From assembly GCA_964607515.1 (NCBI GenBank), contig CAZSKU010000012.1, positions 1-64,000 on the forward strand: 64,000 nt of DNA. Direction: 5' to 3'. The stretch comes from UBA6080 sp964607515 (GTDB taxonomy: Bacteria > Fermentibacterota > Fermentibacteria > Fermentibacterales > JCC-6). Positions 1 to 7,625 of this stretch are shown in pieces (positions within the stretch are counted from its first letter, which is position 1; every line of letters starts with the position of its first letter). A program made the position numbers and the translations under genes. The notes beneath the pieces were generated by a model, which saw only the letters and a list, made by a program, of their open reading frames with translations, had not been told where the DNA came from and did not search any database.

Positions 1-720
1 GCGGAACCGCCCGTCGAGGTGGAGGACACCCTGTCGGCGGTGGGCGCGACGGACACCGAGGAGAAGGATCTCGCCCCGGAACCGCCTTCCGAGGCTGAAG
101 CGGGTGTGTCGGCGGATGAAGGCCCGTCCGGGGAGGAGACCCCGGAGACTGGGGCCGTCGAGGAAGAACCTGCGAAGGTCGAAGAAGCCCCTGTTCCCGT
201 AGAGAAGCCGGAACCTCCGGCGGCAGCCCGGTATACCGCCCATCCGGTGGAGAACGCCGAGATTCCCGTGATGCATCTGCACTCCGGATCGGTGTCCGCC
301 AGACCCGCATTCCTGGTGGCCATGGACGAAGGGGTGGAGACTTTCGTGGACGAAGACGGCGTAACCCACCTCGCCGGGACCGGAACGGTTCTGCTGGGAC
401 AGGGTTACGAGTCGCCGGTCAGGTTCGGCTACACCCCTGGAATGGCGGCCAGATACGACATGCTGGCCATCAGGCCGGACGGGGTCACACATGAGTCCAT
501 GGGATTCGGGTCCATCCCCTCGCTGGCCACGCTGGAGGGGGACGCCCGGGGAGACCTGCTGTTCTTCTGCGCCGGAAGAACCCGGGCGGTGCGCCTGCAC
601 TGCGGGATGAAAGTCAGGGCCGAAACCCTGGTGGCCGCCGACCATGATGTCCGGATTGAGGAGTTGCCCGGAGGTTGGCTGAGGGTCTCTGGAGAGGGGC
701 GGGTTCTCCTGTCCAGCTGA
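1..720 (+). CDS. Acidic Pro/Glu-rich protein with AIM24-like C-terminal domain (5' end outside window)
   Basis: The reading frame is already open at base 1, so only the last 239 residues are visible and the true start lies outside the window. About the first 75 visible residues are a low-complexity Glu/Pro/Ala-rich linker. The remaining ~160 residues form a Gly-rich beta-type domain with repeated 'sxsxxpxflVAmDegV' and 'VRAETLVAADHDVRI' phrases, which resemble the repeated strands of AIM24/DUF124 proteins. The family assignment is by eye and tentative. No catalytic residues are evident. The gene ends 32 bases before a tRNA-Ala gene. Confidence 0.6.
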   Translation, partial: AEPPVEVEDTLSAVGATDTEEKDLAPEPPSEAEAGVSADEGPSGEETPETGAVEEEPAKVEEAPVPVEKPEPPAAARYTAHPVENAEIPVMHLHSGSVSARPAFLVAMDEGVETFVDEDGVTHLAGTGTVLLGQGYESPVRFGYTPGMAARYDMLAIRPDGVTHESMGFGSIPSLATLEGDARGDLLFFCAGRTRAVRLHCGMKVRAETLVAADHDVRIEELPGGWLRVSGEGRVLLSS

Positions 721-752
721 CCCGTTGAACTGGTTGTTTGATCGGGTGGCGT

Positions 753-828
753 GGGGATGTAGCTCAGTTGGTAGAGCGCTGCCTTCGCAAGGCAGAGGCC
801 GGCGGTTCGATCCCGCTCATCTCCACCA
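753..828 (+). tRNA. tRNA-Ala (anticodon CGC)
   Basis: A full cloverleaf is visible. The acceptor stem GGGGATG pairs with CATCTCC with one G-U pair. The D arm is AGCTCAGTTGGTAGAGC, the anticodon arm is CTGCC-TTCGCAA-GGCAG with anticodon CGC, and the T loop is TTCGATC. The discriminator is A and CCA is encoded in the DNA. The isotype follows directly from the anticodon (it reads GCG codons). Confidence 0.97.
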
Positions 829-852
829 CTCCCTCGATGAACCGGGGGTTCC

Positions 853-2292
853 ATGAGCAACGGCAACACAGCTCAGCCGGCATGTGCGGGAGCCTGGAAG
901 GTTCAGCCCGGGCGAAGCAGACTCCAACGCAGAATCTGTTCCGACGGCTACGTCGGTGATTACCCCTACGCCGGTGTGGTGGTGGTGGCCGAGGGGCTGG
1001 AACCCGACGACGACCCTTCCGCCGAAATCGCGGTGAACACTGTCAGGGACGTTTTCGCGGAGGGGGTTGCCTACGGCATCGAGGAGGCCCTGGCGGACGC
1101 CTTCAGGGAAGCCGCGGACATAATCCGCCGCGGCGGCTTCGCGGGCTGCAGCGCAGCCGCCGTGGCATTCTGCGGCACCCACGCCTGGTTCGTCTCCACG
1201 GGAACCTGCCGGGTGATCAAGATCGAACCGGAGTCCGCCGCCGTACTGGCCATGGACGAATCCTCTGCGGCGGCATCCGGAACGGGAAGGGATCATCCGG
1301 AGTATTCCCGGAAGGTCCGGGAGCTTTCCCGCTGGCTCGGAAGCGGCAGGGAGGAACTCTCGGCGGGGCACACCCGGATCAGGCCGGACAGCCTCATTCT
1401 CGCGGCAACCCCCGGTGTGTGGATGCATATGAAGGACGGAAGCGTCTCCCGCCGGGGCGTGGGAAGAAACCTCGACGCTTGGGTGGCGGGGATGGTCAGG
1501 GAAGCCCGTACCGCCTACCGCCGTCAGGGCGGAGCCGCGGCGGCGGCCTGCTGCAGCACCTCCGGAGGGGGCAGGATTCCGGTTCTGCCCTTCGTGGCTG
1601 TGGCGGCCATGGTTGTCCTCGGGGTGCTTCTTGCGGCGGGGGTCTTCGACTCTAGAAGCCCTTCTGAAGAGACCGATACCTTTTTCTCCGGAGCCGATTC
1701 CACCGTCCAGGAGGTGGTGATGCCCCTGGAAACCGATTCGTCCTCCAGATTCTGGAGCTACTCGCGGCTGTCGGCTCTGGCCGCCGACCCGGCCGGAGCC
1801 CCGCCGGACCTTTCCGCATACCTTCCCGTAGCCGGGGTACTGGCGGGCGGTGACTCCACCGCGTTCTCCCCGGACACCTTCGCCCTGGCCGGGAACCTGA
1901 ACCCAGACCTGCAGTGGGAGAACTTCCGGCCCGGGATCTACCCCCTGGCCGGGGACACCGGGGCGGTGTTCCTGGCGGAATCCCTGAGGGAAAGGTACCC
2001 CGAACTCCCCGTAATACCGCTTTCCACGATCATCACCGTGAGGGAAGCCGAAGTGGCCGCCATGTCGCCGTGGCTGAGGAATCTGGAACCCGGCTCCGCC
2101 TCTGGGGTGGGGGTGGTGGTGGAAACCGGCAGCAGTGTCGCCGGAGGCGCTTCCTGGATCAGGAACTACCCCGTCTTCATAAACGGGAACCGGGCCAACC
2201 AGGGGCTGGGGGGGGGCTTTCTGGGTGATTCGGTGCCGGGGATTCCGACGGGGCGGAACGAATCCTGCTACAGGATTCTGATAATTCCCTGA
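853..2292 (+). CDS. Membrane-anchored degenerate PP2C-like (pseudophosphatase) protein
   Basis: 479 aa. Residues ~25-230 follow the order of PP2C/SpoIIE-type Ser/Thr phosphatases: a 'VVVVAEGLEP' strand where VaDGmGG is expected, a long helix, a 'GCSAAAVAF' strand, 'AWFVSTGTCRVIKI' in place of a hGDSRxY strand, and 'LILAATPGVW' in place of LLxSDGl. The metal-binding Asp residues of all three motifs are replaced (DG to EG, GDSR to GTCR, SDG to TPG), so catalysis looks unlikely. A single membrane helix at ~243-264 is followed by a ~215-residue tail, presumably outside the membrane, of unknown fold. A Gly-rich RBS (gggggtt) lies just before the ATG. The nearest genes are tRNA-Ala and the SRP RNA, so context does not help. 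A sensor or scaffold role is inference. Confidence 0.6.
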   Translation: MSNGNTAQPACAGAWKVQPGRSRLQRRICSDGYVGDYPYAGVVVVAEGLEPDDDPSAEIAVNTVRDVFAEGVAYGIEEALADAFREAADIIRRGGFAGCSAAAVAFCGTHAWFVSTGTCRVIKIEPESAAVLAMDESSAAASGTGRDHPEYSRKVRELSRWLGSGREELSAGHTRIRPDSLILAATPGVWMHMKDGSVSRRGVGRNLDAWVAGMVREARTAYRRQGGAAAAACCSTSGGGRIPVLPFVAVAAMVVLGVLLAAGVFDSRSPSEETDTFFSGADSTVQEVVMPLETDSSSRFWSYSRLSALAADPAGAPPDLSAYLPVAGVLAGGDSTAFSPDTFALAGNLNPDLQWENFRPGIYPLAGDTGAVFLAESLRERYPELPVIPLSTIITVREAEVAAMSPWLRNLEPGSASGVGVVVETGSSVAGGASWIRNYPVFINGNRANQGLGGGFLGDSVPGIPTGRNESCYRILIIP

Positions 2293-2318
2293 CCGGCCCC
2301 ATACCTTTGCACTATATT
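2289..2318 (+). promoter_or_regulatory. Predicted sigma70-type promoter of the SRP RNA
   Basis: CTGACC (2289-2294), 18-nt spacer, TATATT (2313-2318). The position fits a transcript starting near 2323-2326, directly before the SRP RNA hairpins. It overlaps the stop codon of the upstream gene. Called by eye. Confidence 0.5.
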
Positions 2319-2322
2319 CGAA

Positions 2323-2349
2323 CCGCCGCCGGCTTCGAGCCGGTGGCGG
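2323..2349 (+). promoter_or_regulatory. Stable 11-bp stem-loop abutting the 5' end of SRP RNA
   Basis: CCGCCGCCGGC (2323-2333), loop TTCGA, GCCGGTGGCGG (2339-2349): 11 base pairs with one G-U. It ends exactly where the SRP RNA closing stem begins and lies just after the predicted -10 box. It would therefore be the first element of the primary transcript, perhaps a 5' leader removed by processing or an extra SRP domain. Confidence 0.6.
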
Positions 2350-2471
2350 CACCCGGGCACAAGGGAACGGAGCCCGCGCGGCGAAAGCCCGCGAACCCGG
2401 TCAGGGCCGGAAGGCAGCAGCCGTAAGCGGTGTCCTTCGGGTGACGCGGCCACTCCGTTTCCGCCCGGGTG
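2350..2471 (+). ncRNA. ffs: Bacterial signal recognition particle (4.5S-type) RNA
   Basis: The conserved apical domain is present: GGTCAGGGCCGGAAGG, then CAGCAGCC. This matches the Ffh-binding symmetric and asymmetric loops capped by a GGAA tetraloop. The ends close with a perfect 9-bp helix, CACCCGGGC (2350-2358) with GCCCGGGTG (2463-2471), and an inner AACGGAG/CTCCGTT helix. The ~122-nt length fits the small bacterial SRP RNA. Its position 48 bases upstream of dnaX is a classical bacterial arrangement. An additional 11-bp stem-loop (2323-2349) sits immediately 5' of the closing helix. Confidence 0.9.
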
Positions 2472-2518
2472 TTCCGTGTCCGGCGGGGTCCTGAACCGCC
2501 CTTTCGAAGGGAGAGTCC

Positions 2519-3934
2519 ATGAGTTACCTCGTCTTCGCCCGGAAATGGCGCCCGATGACCTTCTCTGAAGTGGCGGCCCAGGAACACATCACCGTAACCC
2601 TTCAGAACGCCATTGACACGGGACGCATCGGGCACGCCTACCTTTTCTCGGGCCCCCGGGGCGTCGGGAAGACAACCACCGCCAGGATCCTGGCGAAGGG
2701 GCTGAACTGCGAGAAAGGGCCCACCCCGAAGCCATGCCTGGAATGCTCGTCCTGTCTTCAGATCGCGGCCGGCTCCCACCTGGACGTGCTGGAGATTGAC
2801 GGCGCCAGCAACCGTGGAATAGACGAGATCCGGGACCTGCGGGAGAAGGCCAGGTACGCCGCCGCCGCCGGGGGCTTCAAGGTCTACATCATAGACGAAG
2901 TCCACATGCTCACCAAGGAGGCCTTCAACGCCCTGCTGAAGACCCTGGAGGAGCCTCCCGAAAAGGTGATTTTCATCTTCGCGACCACCGAACCCCGAAA
3001 GGTTCCCGCCACCATTCTCAGCAGGTGCCAGAGGTTCGATTTCCGCAGGATTCCCTTTCGGATCATGGCGGAGTACATATCCGGGGAAGCCTCCCGGGAG
3101 GGGATAACCATTTCGCAGGATGCCCTGGGGCTGGTGTGCAGAGCCTCTGGCGGCAGCATGAGGGACGCCCTGTCCCTGATGGACCAGCTGGTGAGTTTCG
3201 CAGGAACCACTATTTCGGCGGAGATAGTGTCCAGACTCCTGGGGCTGGTGGAAACCGACCTGCTGGCGGGGGTGGCGTCGGCGGTTCTTTCGTCGGACGC
3301 TCCGGCGGCCCTGGACCTCCTGGAGGAGGCGTCCAGAAGGGGATACAGCGTGGAGGAGTTCACCGAGGCCTTCTCGGGGTTCCTGAGGAACATGATGCTC
3401 GCCGCCTCCGGCGCCGGAAAAGGTATTTCCGACCTGTCCGAGAGCGAGATGGAGACCGTTCGGTCGTGCGTGGCGGGAGTTCCCGACATTGCGGTGCTCA
3501 ACGTGCTTCGGGTGATGGCCGGAGCTTCAGCTCAGGTCCGGGAGGGGGCCGATCCCAGAATCACCATCGAGGGCGCCCTTCTCACGGCCGCCAGGCTTTC
3601 CAGCGTCTTTCAACTGGACGACATGCCCCGGGTTACCGTGAAAGCCGCCGTCCCGGCGGTGCCTTCGACAGGGAAGACAGCCGGAGGGGACGATCCGGTT
3701 TCAGGGATTCCCGGGGCAGCCGGGGCTGCTGCGGAACGGTCCGGGGCCGGCGCGGTTTCTCCGGAGGACTCGAAGTCCCTCGAGGACGAACCCTCTCCGG
3801 AGGAGCCCTCTCCCGCCCCCCGGGAGGATGGCGACGCCCTCAGGAAGAAGGAGAATGAAGACATCAAGGAGATAGCCGGGCTTTTCGACCTGATACCCGA
3901 ACCCGGCGGAGAAGGAGCACGCGGTGAACCGTAA
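2519..3934 (+). CDS. dnaX: DNA polymerase III subunit gamma/tau
   Basis: 471 aa clamp-loader ATPase. The N-terminal 'FARKWRP' is followed by Walker A GPRGVGKTT (45-53), the four-Cys zinc module (C64, C73, C76, C79), a Walker B/DExx segment 'IIDEVHML', sensor 1 'FIFATTEP', 'ILSRCQRFDF' and the sensor-2 region 'GGSMRDALSLMDQ'. Domain III follows, and a ~90-residue acidic, Pro-rich tail replaces the long tau-specific domains, so the product is gamma-sized. I see no A-rich slippery heptamer, so programmed frameshifting is not supported. It follows the SRP RNA and overlaps ebfC by 11 bases. The order dnaX-ebfC-recR is the conserved bacterial cluster. Confidence 0.97.
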   Translation: MSYLVFARKWRPMTFSEVAAQEHITVTLQNAIDTGRIGHAYLFSGPRGVGKTTTARILAKGLNCEKGPTPKPCLECSSCLQIAAGSHLDVLEIDGASNRGIDEIRDLREKARYAAAAGGFKVYIIDEVHMLTKEAFNALLKTLEEPPEKVIFIFATTEPRKVPATILSRCQRFDFRRIPFRIMAEYISGEASREGITISQDALGLVCRASGGSMRDALSLMDQLVSFAGTTISAEIVSRLLGLVETDLLAGVASAVLSSDAPAALDLLEEASRRGYSVEEFTEAFSGFLRNMMLAASGAGKGISDLSESEMETVRSCVAGVPDIAVLNVLRVMAGASAQVREGADPRITIEGALLTAARLSSVFQLDDMPRVTVKAAVPAVPSTGKTAGGDDPVSGIPGAAGAAAERSGAGAVSPEDSKSLEDEPSPEEPSPAPREDGDALRKKENEDIKEIAGLFDLIPEPGGEGARGEP

Positions 3935-4238
3935 GATGCGGGACGTGATGGCCCAGGCCCAGAAGATGCAGTCGGGGATGATGAAGGCCCAGGAGGAGCT
4001 TGCCGCAGCCACCGTGGAGGGCACTTCCGGGGGCGGGATGGTGACCGCCGTGGTGAGCGGCCAGGGGGAACTCAGGGGGGTGCGGATCTCCCCCGAGGCC
4101 GTGGACCCTTCGGACGTCGAGATGCTGGAGGATCTGATCCTCGCGGCGGTGAAGGACGCGGTGGACAGAAGCCGGGAGCTGGCCCGGGAGAAGATGCGGG
4201 GTCTGGGGATGCCCCCGGGCCTGGGAGACCTTTTTTGA
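3924..4238 (+). CDS. ebfC: Nucleoid-associated protein, YbaB/EbfC family
   Basis: 104 aa with the family pattern: an N-terminal Met-rich amphipathic helix ('MAQAQKMQSGMMKAQEELA'), a central beta strand region with 'GGGMVTAVVSGQGELRGVRI', 'PEAVDP' and 'EDLILAAVKDAV', and a Gly/Pro/Leu C-terminus. Family members are dimeric DNA-binding proteins encoded between dnaX and recR, as here. The GTG start overlaps the end of dnaX by 11 bases, and the stop overlaps the TTG of recR, so all three are probably translationally coupled. Confidence 0.95.
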   Translation: MNRKMRDVMAQAQKMQSGMMKAQEELAAATVEGTSGGGMVTAVVSGQGELRGVRISPEAVDPSDVEMLEDLILAAVKDAVDRSRELAREKMRGLGMPPGLGDLF

Positions 4239-4822
4239 CCGGCTCTCCGGTTGACCGTCTGGCCGACGCTCTGGCGAAGCTCCCGGGCATCGGCAGGAAG
4301 ACCGCCCTCAGGCTCGCCTTCTCCCTGGTGGACGACGGCAGGCTTTCCGAGGAACTGGCGGCGGTGCTGTCCGAGACCGCCAGAAACGTCCATGAGTGCC
4401 CTCTATGCAGAAACCTCACCCTGGATCCTGTCTGCGAGGTCTGCGGCAACGGGTCCAGGTCGAGATCCATATGCGTGGTCCACACTTCGGCGGACATGAG
4501 ATCCATCGAGGACACGGGACTCTTCCGGGGGACCTACTTCGTGCTGCACGGAAGTCTCGCTCCCCTGGACGGAGTAGGCCCTGCAGAACTGGGAATCCCG
4601 GCGCTGCTGGAGAGGGTCGCCGGGGTGCAGGCCCAGGAGGTGATACTAGCCCTGGACTCCACCACCGAGGGTGAGGCCACCTGCGCGTACATCGCCAGGG
4701 CCCTGGAAAGCCTCGGGGTGCCGGTGACCCGGCTGGCAAGGGGTCTTCCCCCGGGCGCCCTGGTGGAGTACGCCGACGCCCTGACTCTCAGCCAGGCGCT
4801 GAAGGGACGCAGCCGGGTCTGA
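4235..4822 (+). CDS. recR: Recombination mediator RecR
   Basis: 195 aa, the normal length. In order: a helix-hairpin-helix 'LAKLPGIGRKTALRLAF', a C4 zinc finger (CPLCRNLTLDPVCEVCG), a Toprim domain beginning 'ICVVHTSADMRSIE' and running to 'ILALDSTTEGEATCAYIARAL', and the 'LPPGALVEYADALTLSQAL' C-terminus. RecR works with RecO/RecF to load RecA at ssDNA gaps. The start is TTG overlapping the ebfC stop (TTGA), and the stop adjoins the pgsA ATG (TGATG). Confidence 0.96.
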   Translation: MTGSPVDRLADALAKLPGIGRKTALRLAFSLVDDGRLSEELAAVLSETARNVHECPLCRNLTLDPVCEVCGNGSRSRSICVVHTSADMRSIEDTGLFRGTYFVLHGSLAPLDGVGPAELGIPALLERVAGVQAQEVILALDSTTEGEATCAYIARALESLGVPVTRLARGLPPGALVEYADALTLSQALKGRSRV

Positions 4823-5391
4823 TGGGCATGAACTGGCCCAACCGGCTGACCGTTGCCAGGATGATCATGGCCCCGGTCTTCATGGGCCTGTTGCTCTCCA
4901 GCCGTCCCGGTTGCAGGTACGCGGCTTTCGCTGTCTTTCTCGCGGCCAGCCTTACCGACTTCGTGGACGGTTACCTCGCCAGGAGGCACGGCTGGGTGTC
5001 CAACCTTGGGAAGTTCCTGGACCCCCTGGCTGACAAGCTGCTGGTGAGCCTGGCCTTCATCGGCCTTTCCCAGCTGTCTCTGGTGCCCGTCTGGGCGGTG
5101 TACGCGGTGGTGGGTCGGGAACTCCTGGTCACGGGCCTGCGATCCATTGCCGCCTACGCCGGAGTTCTCATACTCCCATCAAGGATTGGAAAACTGAAGG
5201 CGGTCATGCAGATGGTCGTTGTGCTGTTCTACCTTCTGGCTGCGGTGATGGAAACCGGCGGGGCCGGATTCCCTCCCGCCGTCATGACCGTCGGCTGGTG
5301 GGTGATGACCGGCTCGGTGGCCATTACCCTGGGTTCCGGCCTGCACTACCTCTGGGTCAACCGCCGCATCGTGGGGAGGCTCGGGCTGTGA
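4822..5391 (+). CDS. pgsA: CDP-diacylglycerol--glycerol-3-phosphate 3-phosphatidyltransferase
   Basis: 189-aa integral membrane CDP-alcohol phosphotransferase. The signature D-G-x2-A-R-x8-G-x3-D-x3-D is visible as DFVDGYLARRHGWVSNLGKF followed by LDPLADK. Starts 'MNWPNRLTVARMIMAPVF', typical of PgsA. It makes phosphatidylglycerophosphate. The next gene encodes the phosphatase for the following step, with a GTGA overlap, which supports PgsA over other family members. Confidence 0.93.
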   Translation: MGMNWPNRLTVARMIMAPVFMGLLLSSRPGCRYAAFAVFLAASLTDFVDGYLARRHGWVSNLGKFLDPLADKLLVSLAFIGLSQLSLVPVWAVYAVVGRELLVTGLRSIAAYAGVLILPSRIGKLKAVMQMVVVLFYLLAAVMETGGAGFPPAVMTVGWWVMTGSVAITLGSGLHYLWVNRRIVGRLGL

Positions 5392-5843
5392 AAAAAGCCC
5401 TCGGGTTCGCAGGAGCCGCCCTGGCGACCTGCCTGGGCTCAGGGTACTTCCCCGTGGCGCCGGGCACCCTGGGCAGCGTCCTGGGAGCAGCCGCTTTCGC
5501 GGCGGCGGGCTCCTGGAGGGTGTATCTGCTGGCGCCGGTGACCGCCCTGGCGTGGGTCGGGTGCCGTTACGGGAGGAACGCCTGGGGGAAGGACCCTTCC
5601 CGGGTGAACGTCGACGAGTTCGCAGGCTGCTGGGTGGCATGCCTGGCGACCCCCGCTGAGTGGGGCTTCTGGGGCCTCGCATCGGCCCTGGCGTTGTTCC
5701 GGATCATGGATATTCTGAAACCGTGGCCGGTGTCGGCCCTGGACAAGGTGGACTCCCCCTGGGGGATACTCCTGGACGACCTGGCGGCGGGACTTCTGGC
5801 GGGGGCGGTCCTCCTGGCGGCGGGCAGGCTCCTGCCATGGTGA
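5388..5843 (+). CDS. pgpA: Phosphatidylglycerophosphatase A
   Basis: 151-aa membrane protein with the PgpA signatures: 'GSGYFPVAPGTLGS', 'VNVDEFAGCWVA', 'FRIMDILKPWPVSALD' and 'GILLDDLAAGLLAG'. It dephosphorylates PGP to phosphatidylglycerol, directly after PgsA. I chose the GTG at 5388, which overlaps the pgsA stop by 4 nt, over an upstream in-frame start because the protein then begins at the family's usual N-terminus. The stop overlaps the cinA start by 7 bases. Confidence 0.9.
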   Translation: MKKALGFAGAALATCLGSGYFPVAPGTLGSVLGAAAFAAAGSWRVYLLAPVTALAWVGCRYGRNAWGKDPSRVNVDEFAGCWVACLATPAEWGFWGLASALALFRIMDILKPWPVSALDKVDSPWGILLDDLAAGLLAGAVLLAAGRLLPW

Positions 5844-7054
5844 TTCCCGCCGGAACAGTTCTGCTGGCGGTCGGGGACGAACTCCTCTCTGGACGCACCA
5901 GGGACTCGAACCTTTACGCCCTGGGAGGGATTCTGGGGCGCCGGGGCCTTCCCCTTCGGGAGGCCAGGGTTGTTCGCGACGACATAGGAGCCATCGCCGC
6001 CGCGGTAACCGGACTGCTCGCCCCCGGAACCCTTCTTGTGACCACCGGCGGGCTCGGTCCCACCCCCGACGACATGACCCTGCAGGGAGTGGCAGCCTCC
6101 CTGGGGCTTTCGATGGAGACATCCCCCGAAGCCGTGAGAATGCTGGAGGAACGGGCGTCCTCCGGGGGCGAGACCCTTCCGCCGGCCGCCCTGCGGCAGG
6201 CGGAGATACCCCGGGGAGCTACGCCGGTGAGGAACCCCGCGGGCATGGCCCCCGGGGTGGTAATCCGGGCCGGGGAATCCCTGGTGATCTGCCTGCCCGG
6301 GGTTCCCTCGGAAGCCCTGGCTCTTCTGCCGCCGTGTCTTGACGCCGCCGGGATTCCGGAGCGCAGGGGAACCGAATTCTACGCCCGGACCTGGGGAATG
6401 AGGGAGATCGACCTGTACCGGAAACTGGCCCAGCTTCACGAAGTCTTCGGCTGTTTTCCGGCGTACCTTCCCTTCCCGGGAAGGGTGGATCTGAATTTTT
6501 CCGGCGAACACGCCGAAGAGTTCAGAAGCAGGGCCGTCGAACTGCTGGGTTCCAGGGTGTACGCCCTGGAACGGGACATAACCCTGGAGGAGGTTCTCGC
6601 CCGGGAGCTTCTGTCCCGGGGGTTCACCGCCGCCGTGGCGGAGTCGTGCACCGGGGGAATGATAGCGGCGGGGCTCACGGGAGTCCCCGGCGCTTCCGCA
6701 TGGTTCTCCGGGGGCGTGGCAGCCTACTCCAACCGGGCCAAGACCGGGTTGCTGGGAGTGCCGCCGGAGTTGATCCGGACCCGGGGGGCCGTAAGCCGGG
6801 AGGTCGCCCTTGCCATGGCTCGTGGAGCCTGTGCCGCCCTGGAGGCTCAGTGCGCCGTGGCGGTCACAGGGATAGCGGGCCCCTCCGGGGGATCGCCGGA
6901 GAAGCCTGTGGGAACCGTATGGATAGCCGCCTGCTCCGGCTCCGGGACCTCCGCCTCCCTCTGGAAGTTCGCCGGCGGCAGGGAATCGGTCCGAACTGCT
7001 GCTTCCTCCTGCGCCCTGGGCACTCTGCTGGATCTGATCAGGGAGGGCGGTTGA
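5837..7054 (+). CDS. cinA: CinA family protein (competence/damage-inducible protein; NMN amidohydrolase domain)
   Basis: 405 aa with both CinA halves. The N-terminal MoaB/MogA-like domain has 'AVGDELLSGRTRDSN' and 'LLVTTGGLGPTPDDMT', then 'CLPGVPSEA'. The C-terminal PncC-type domain has 'VAESCTGGMIAAGLTGVPGAS', 'FSGGVAAYSNRAKTGLLGV' and 'AVTGIAGPSGGSPEKPVGTV'. Full-length CinA acts in pyridine-nucleotide salvage and is classically found upstream of recA, as here. The ATG at 5837 (or GTG 5840) overlaps the pgpA stop. Upstream in-frame starts would add sequence unlike the family. Confidence 0.93.
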   Translation: MVIPAGTVLLAVGDELLSGRTRDSNLYALGGILGRRGLPLREARVVRDDIGAIAAAVTGLLAPGTLLVTTGGLGPTPDDMTLQGVAASLGLSMETSPEAVRMLEERASSGGETLPPAALRQAEIPRGATPVRNPAGMAPGVVIRAGESLVICLPGVPSEALALLPPCLDAAGIPERRGTEFYARTWGMREIDLYRKLAQLHEVFGCFPAYLPFPGRVDLNFSGEHAEEFRSRAVELLGSRVYALERDITLEEVLARELLSRGFTAAVAESCTGGMIAAGLTGVPGASAWFSGGVAAYSNRAKTGLLGVPPELIRTRGAVSREVALAMARGACAALEAQCAVAVTGIAGPSGGSPEKPVGTVWIAACSGSGTSASLWKFAGGRESVRTAASSCALGTLLDLIREGG

Positions 7055-7530
7055 GGCTCTTCGCGGCCCTTCTTCTTCCCCGGGACACCGTGGACATACT
7101 GGATCGGTGGTCCCGCGAGTGGCTCGAAGGGCGGCCAGGGGTGCGCCGGGTGTCCCGTGAGAACCTCCACCTGACCCTGAAGTTCTACGGGGAATACCCT
7201 CTCGAGAAAGCACGGCGGGAGATGGAACGGGCATGGTCGCTCCTGGGCGACGAACCCCTGCGTTTCGACCTGACCGAGACCGGATCCTTCGGCGGAAGGG
7301 TGCTCTGGGCCGGGGGCTTTTTCTCGTCCGGGGTCGGGCTTCTGGCTACGGCCCTGGGGGAGAGGAACCACAGGCCCCACGTTACCGTGGCCAGGATTTC
7401 CCGTGGAGAGCCGCCCCCTCCGCCTTCGCTCCCCTCCGGGCTTTCCGGCGGTTTTCAGGGAATGGCGCTGATGGAGAGCACTCTCGCTTCCGGGGGTTCT
7501 GTCTACCGACAGGCCACCCTCTGGAGTTGA
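7051..7530 (+). CDS. thpR: RNA 2',3'-cyclic phosphodiesterase (LigT-like)
   Basis: 159-aa 2H phosphoesterase. Both catalytic H-x-T motifs are present: HLTL after 'VSRENL' (~residue 35) and HVTV after 'GERNHRP' (~residue 112). Starts 'LRLFAALLLP', as is usual. The TTG start overlaps the cinA TGA (TTGA). The cinA-thpR-recA order is a known bacterial arrangement. The C-terminus is slightly short but otherwise normal. Confidence 0.88.
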   Translation: MRLFAALLLPRDTVDILDRWSREWLEGRPGVRRVSRENLHLTLKFYGEYPLEKARREMERAWSLLGDEPLRFDLTETGSFGGRVLWAGGFFSSGVGLLATALGERNHRPHVTVARISRGEPPPPPSLPSGLSGGFQGMALMESTLASGGSVYRQATLWS

Positions 7531-7534
7531 GGGG

Positions 7535-7563
7535 TTGCCATGAGAACACATGTTCACTATTCT
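7535..7563 (+). promoter_or_regulatory. recA promoter with LexA-type (Cheo) box in the spacer
   Basis: TTGCCA (7535-7540), 17-nt spacer, TATTCT (7558-7563). The spacer contains GAACACATGTTC (7544-7555), which fits the GAAC-RNRY-GTTC core of the Gram-positive/Bacillus-type LexA operator. Occupancy between -35 and -10 would block RNA polymerase, so SOS control of recA is likely. The RBS GAAAGG lies upstream of the recA ATG at 7626. Confidence 0.8.
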
Positions 7564-7625
7564 ACGGCGATGGCTGGAGCGGGGTCCCCTTTGCAGGGTC
7601 GCCTTGCGGGAAGAAAGGTGTAGCC

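Noticed and set aside
3830..3934. Possible tau/gamma programmed frameshift in dnaX
   Set aside because: The 3' region has no A-rich slippery heptamer with a downstream hairpin; the frame simply ends with an acidic tail overlapping ebfC.
7233..7625. 131-residue N-terminal extension of RecA in frame
   Set aside because: It would overlap thpR, the promoter and the LexA box, and has no similarity to RecA; the ATG at 7626 has a proper RBS.
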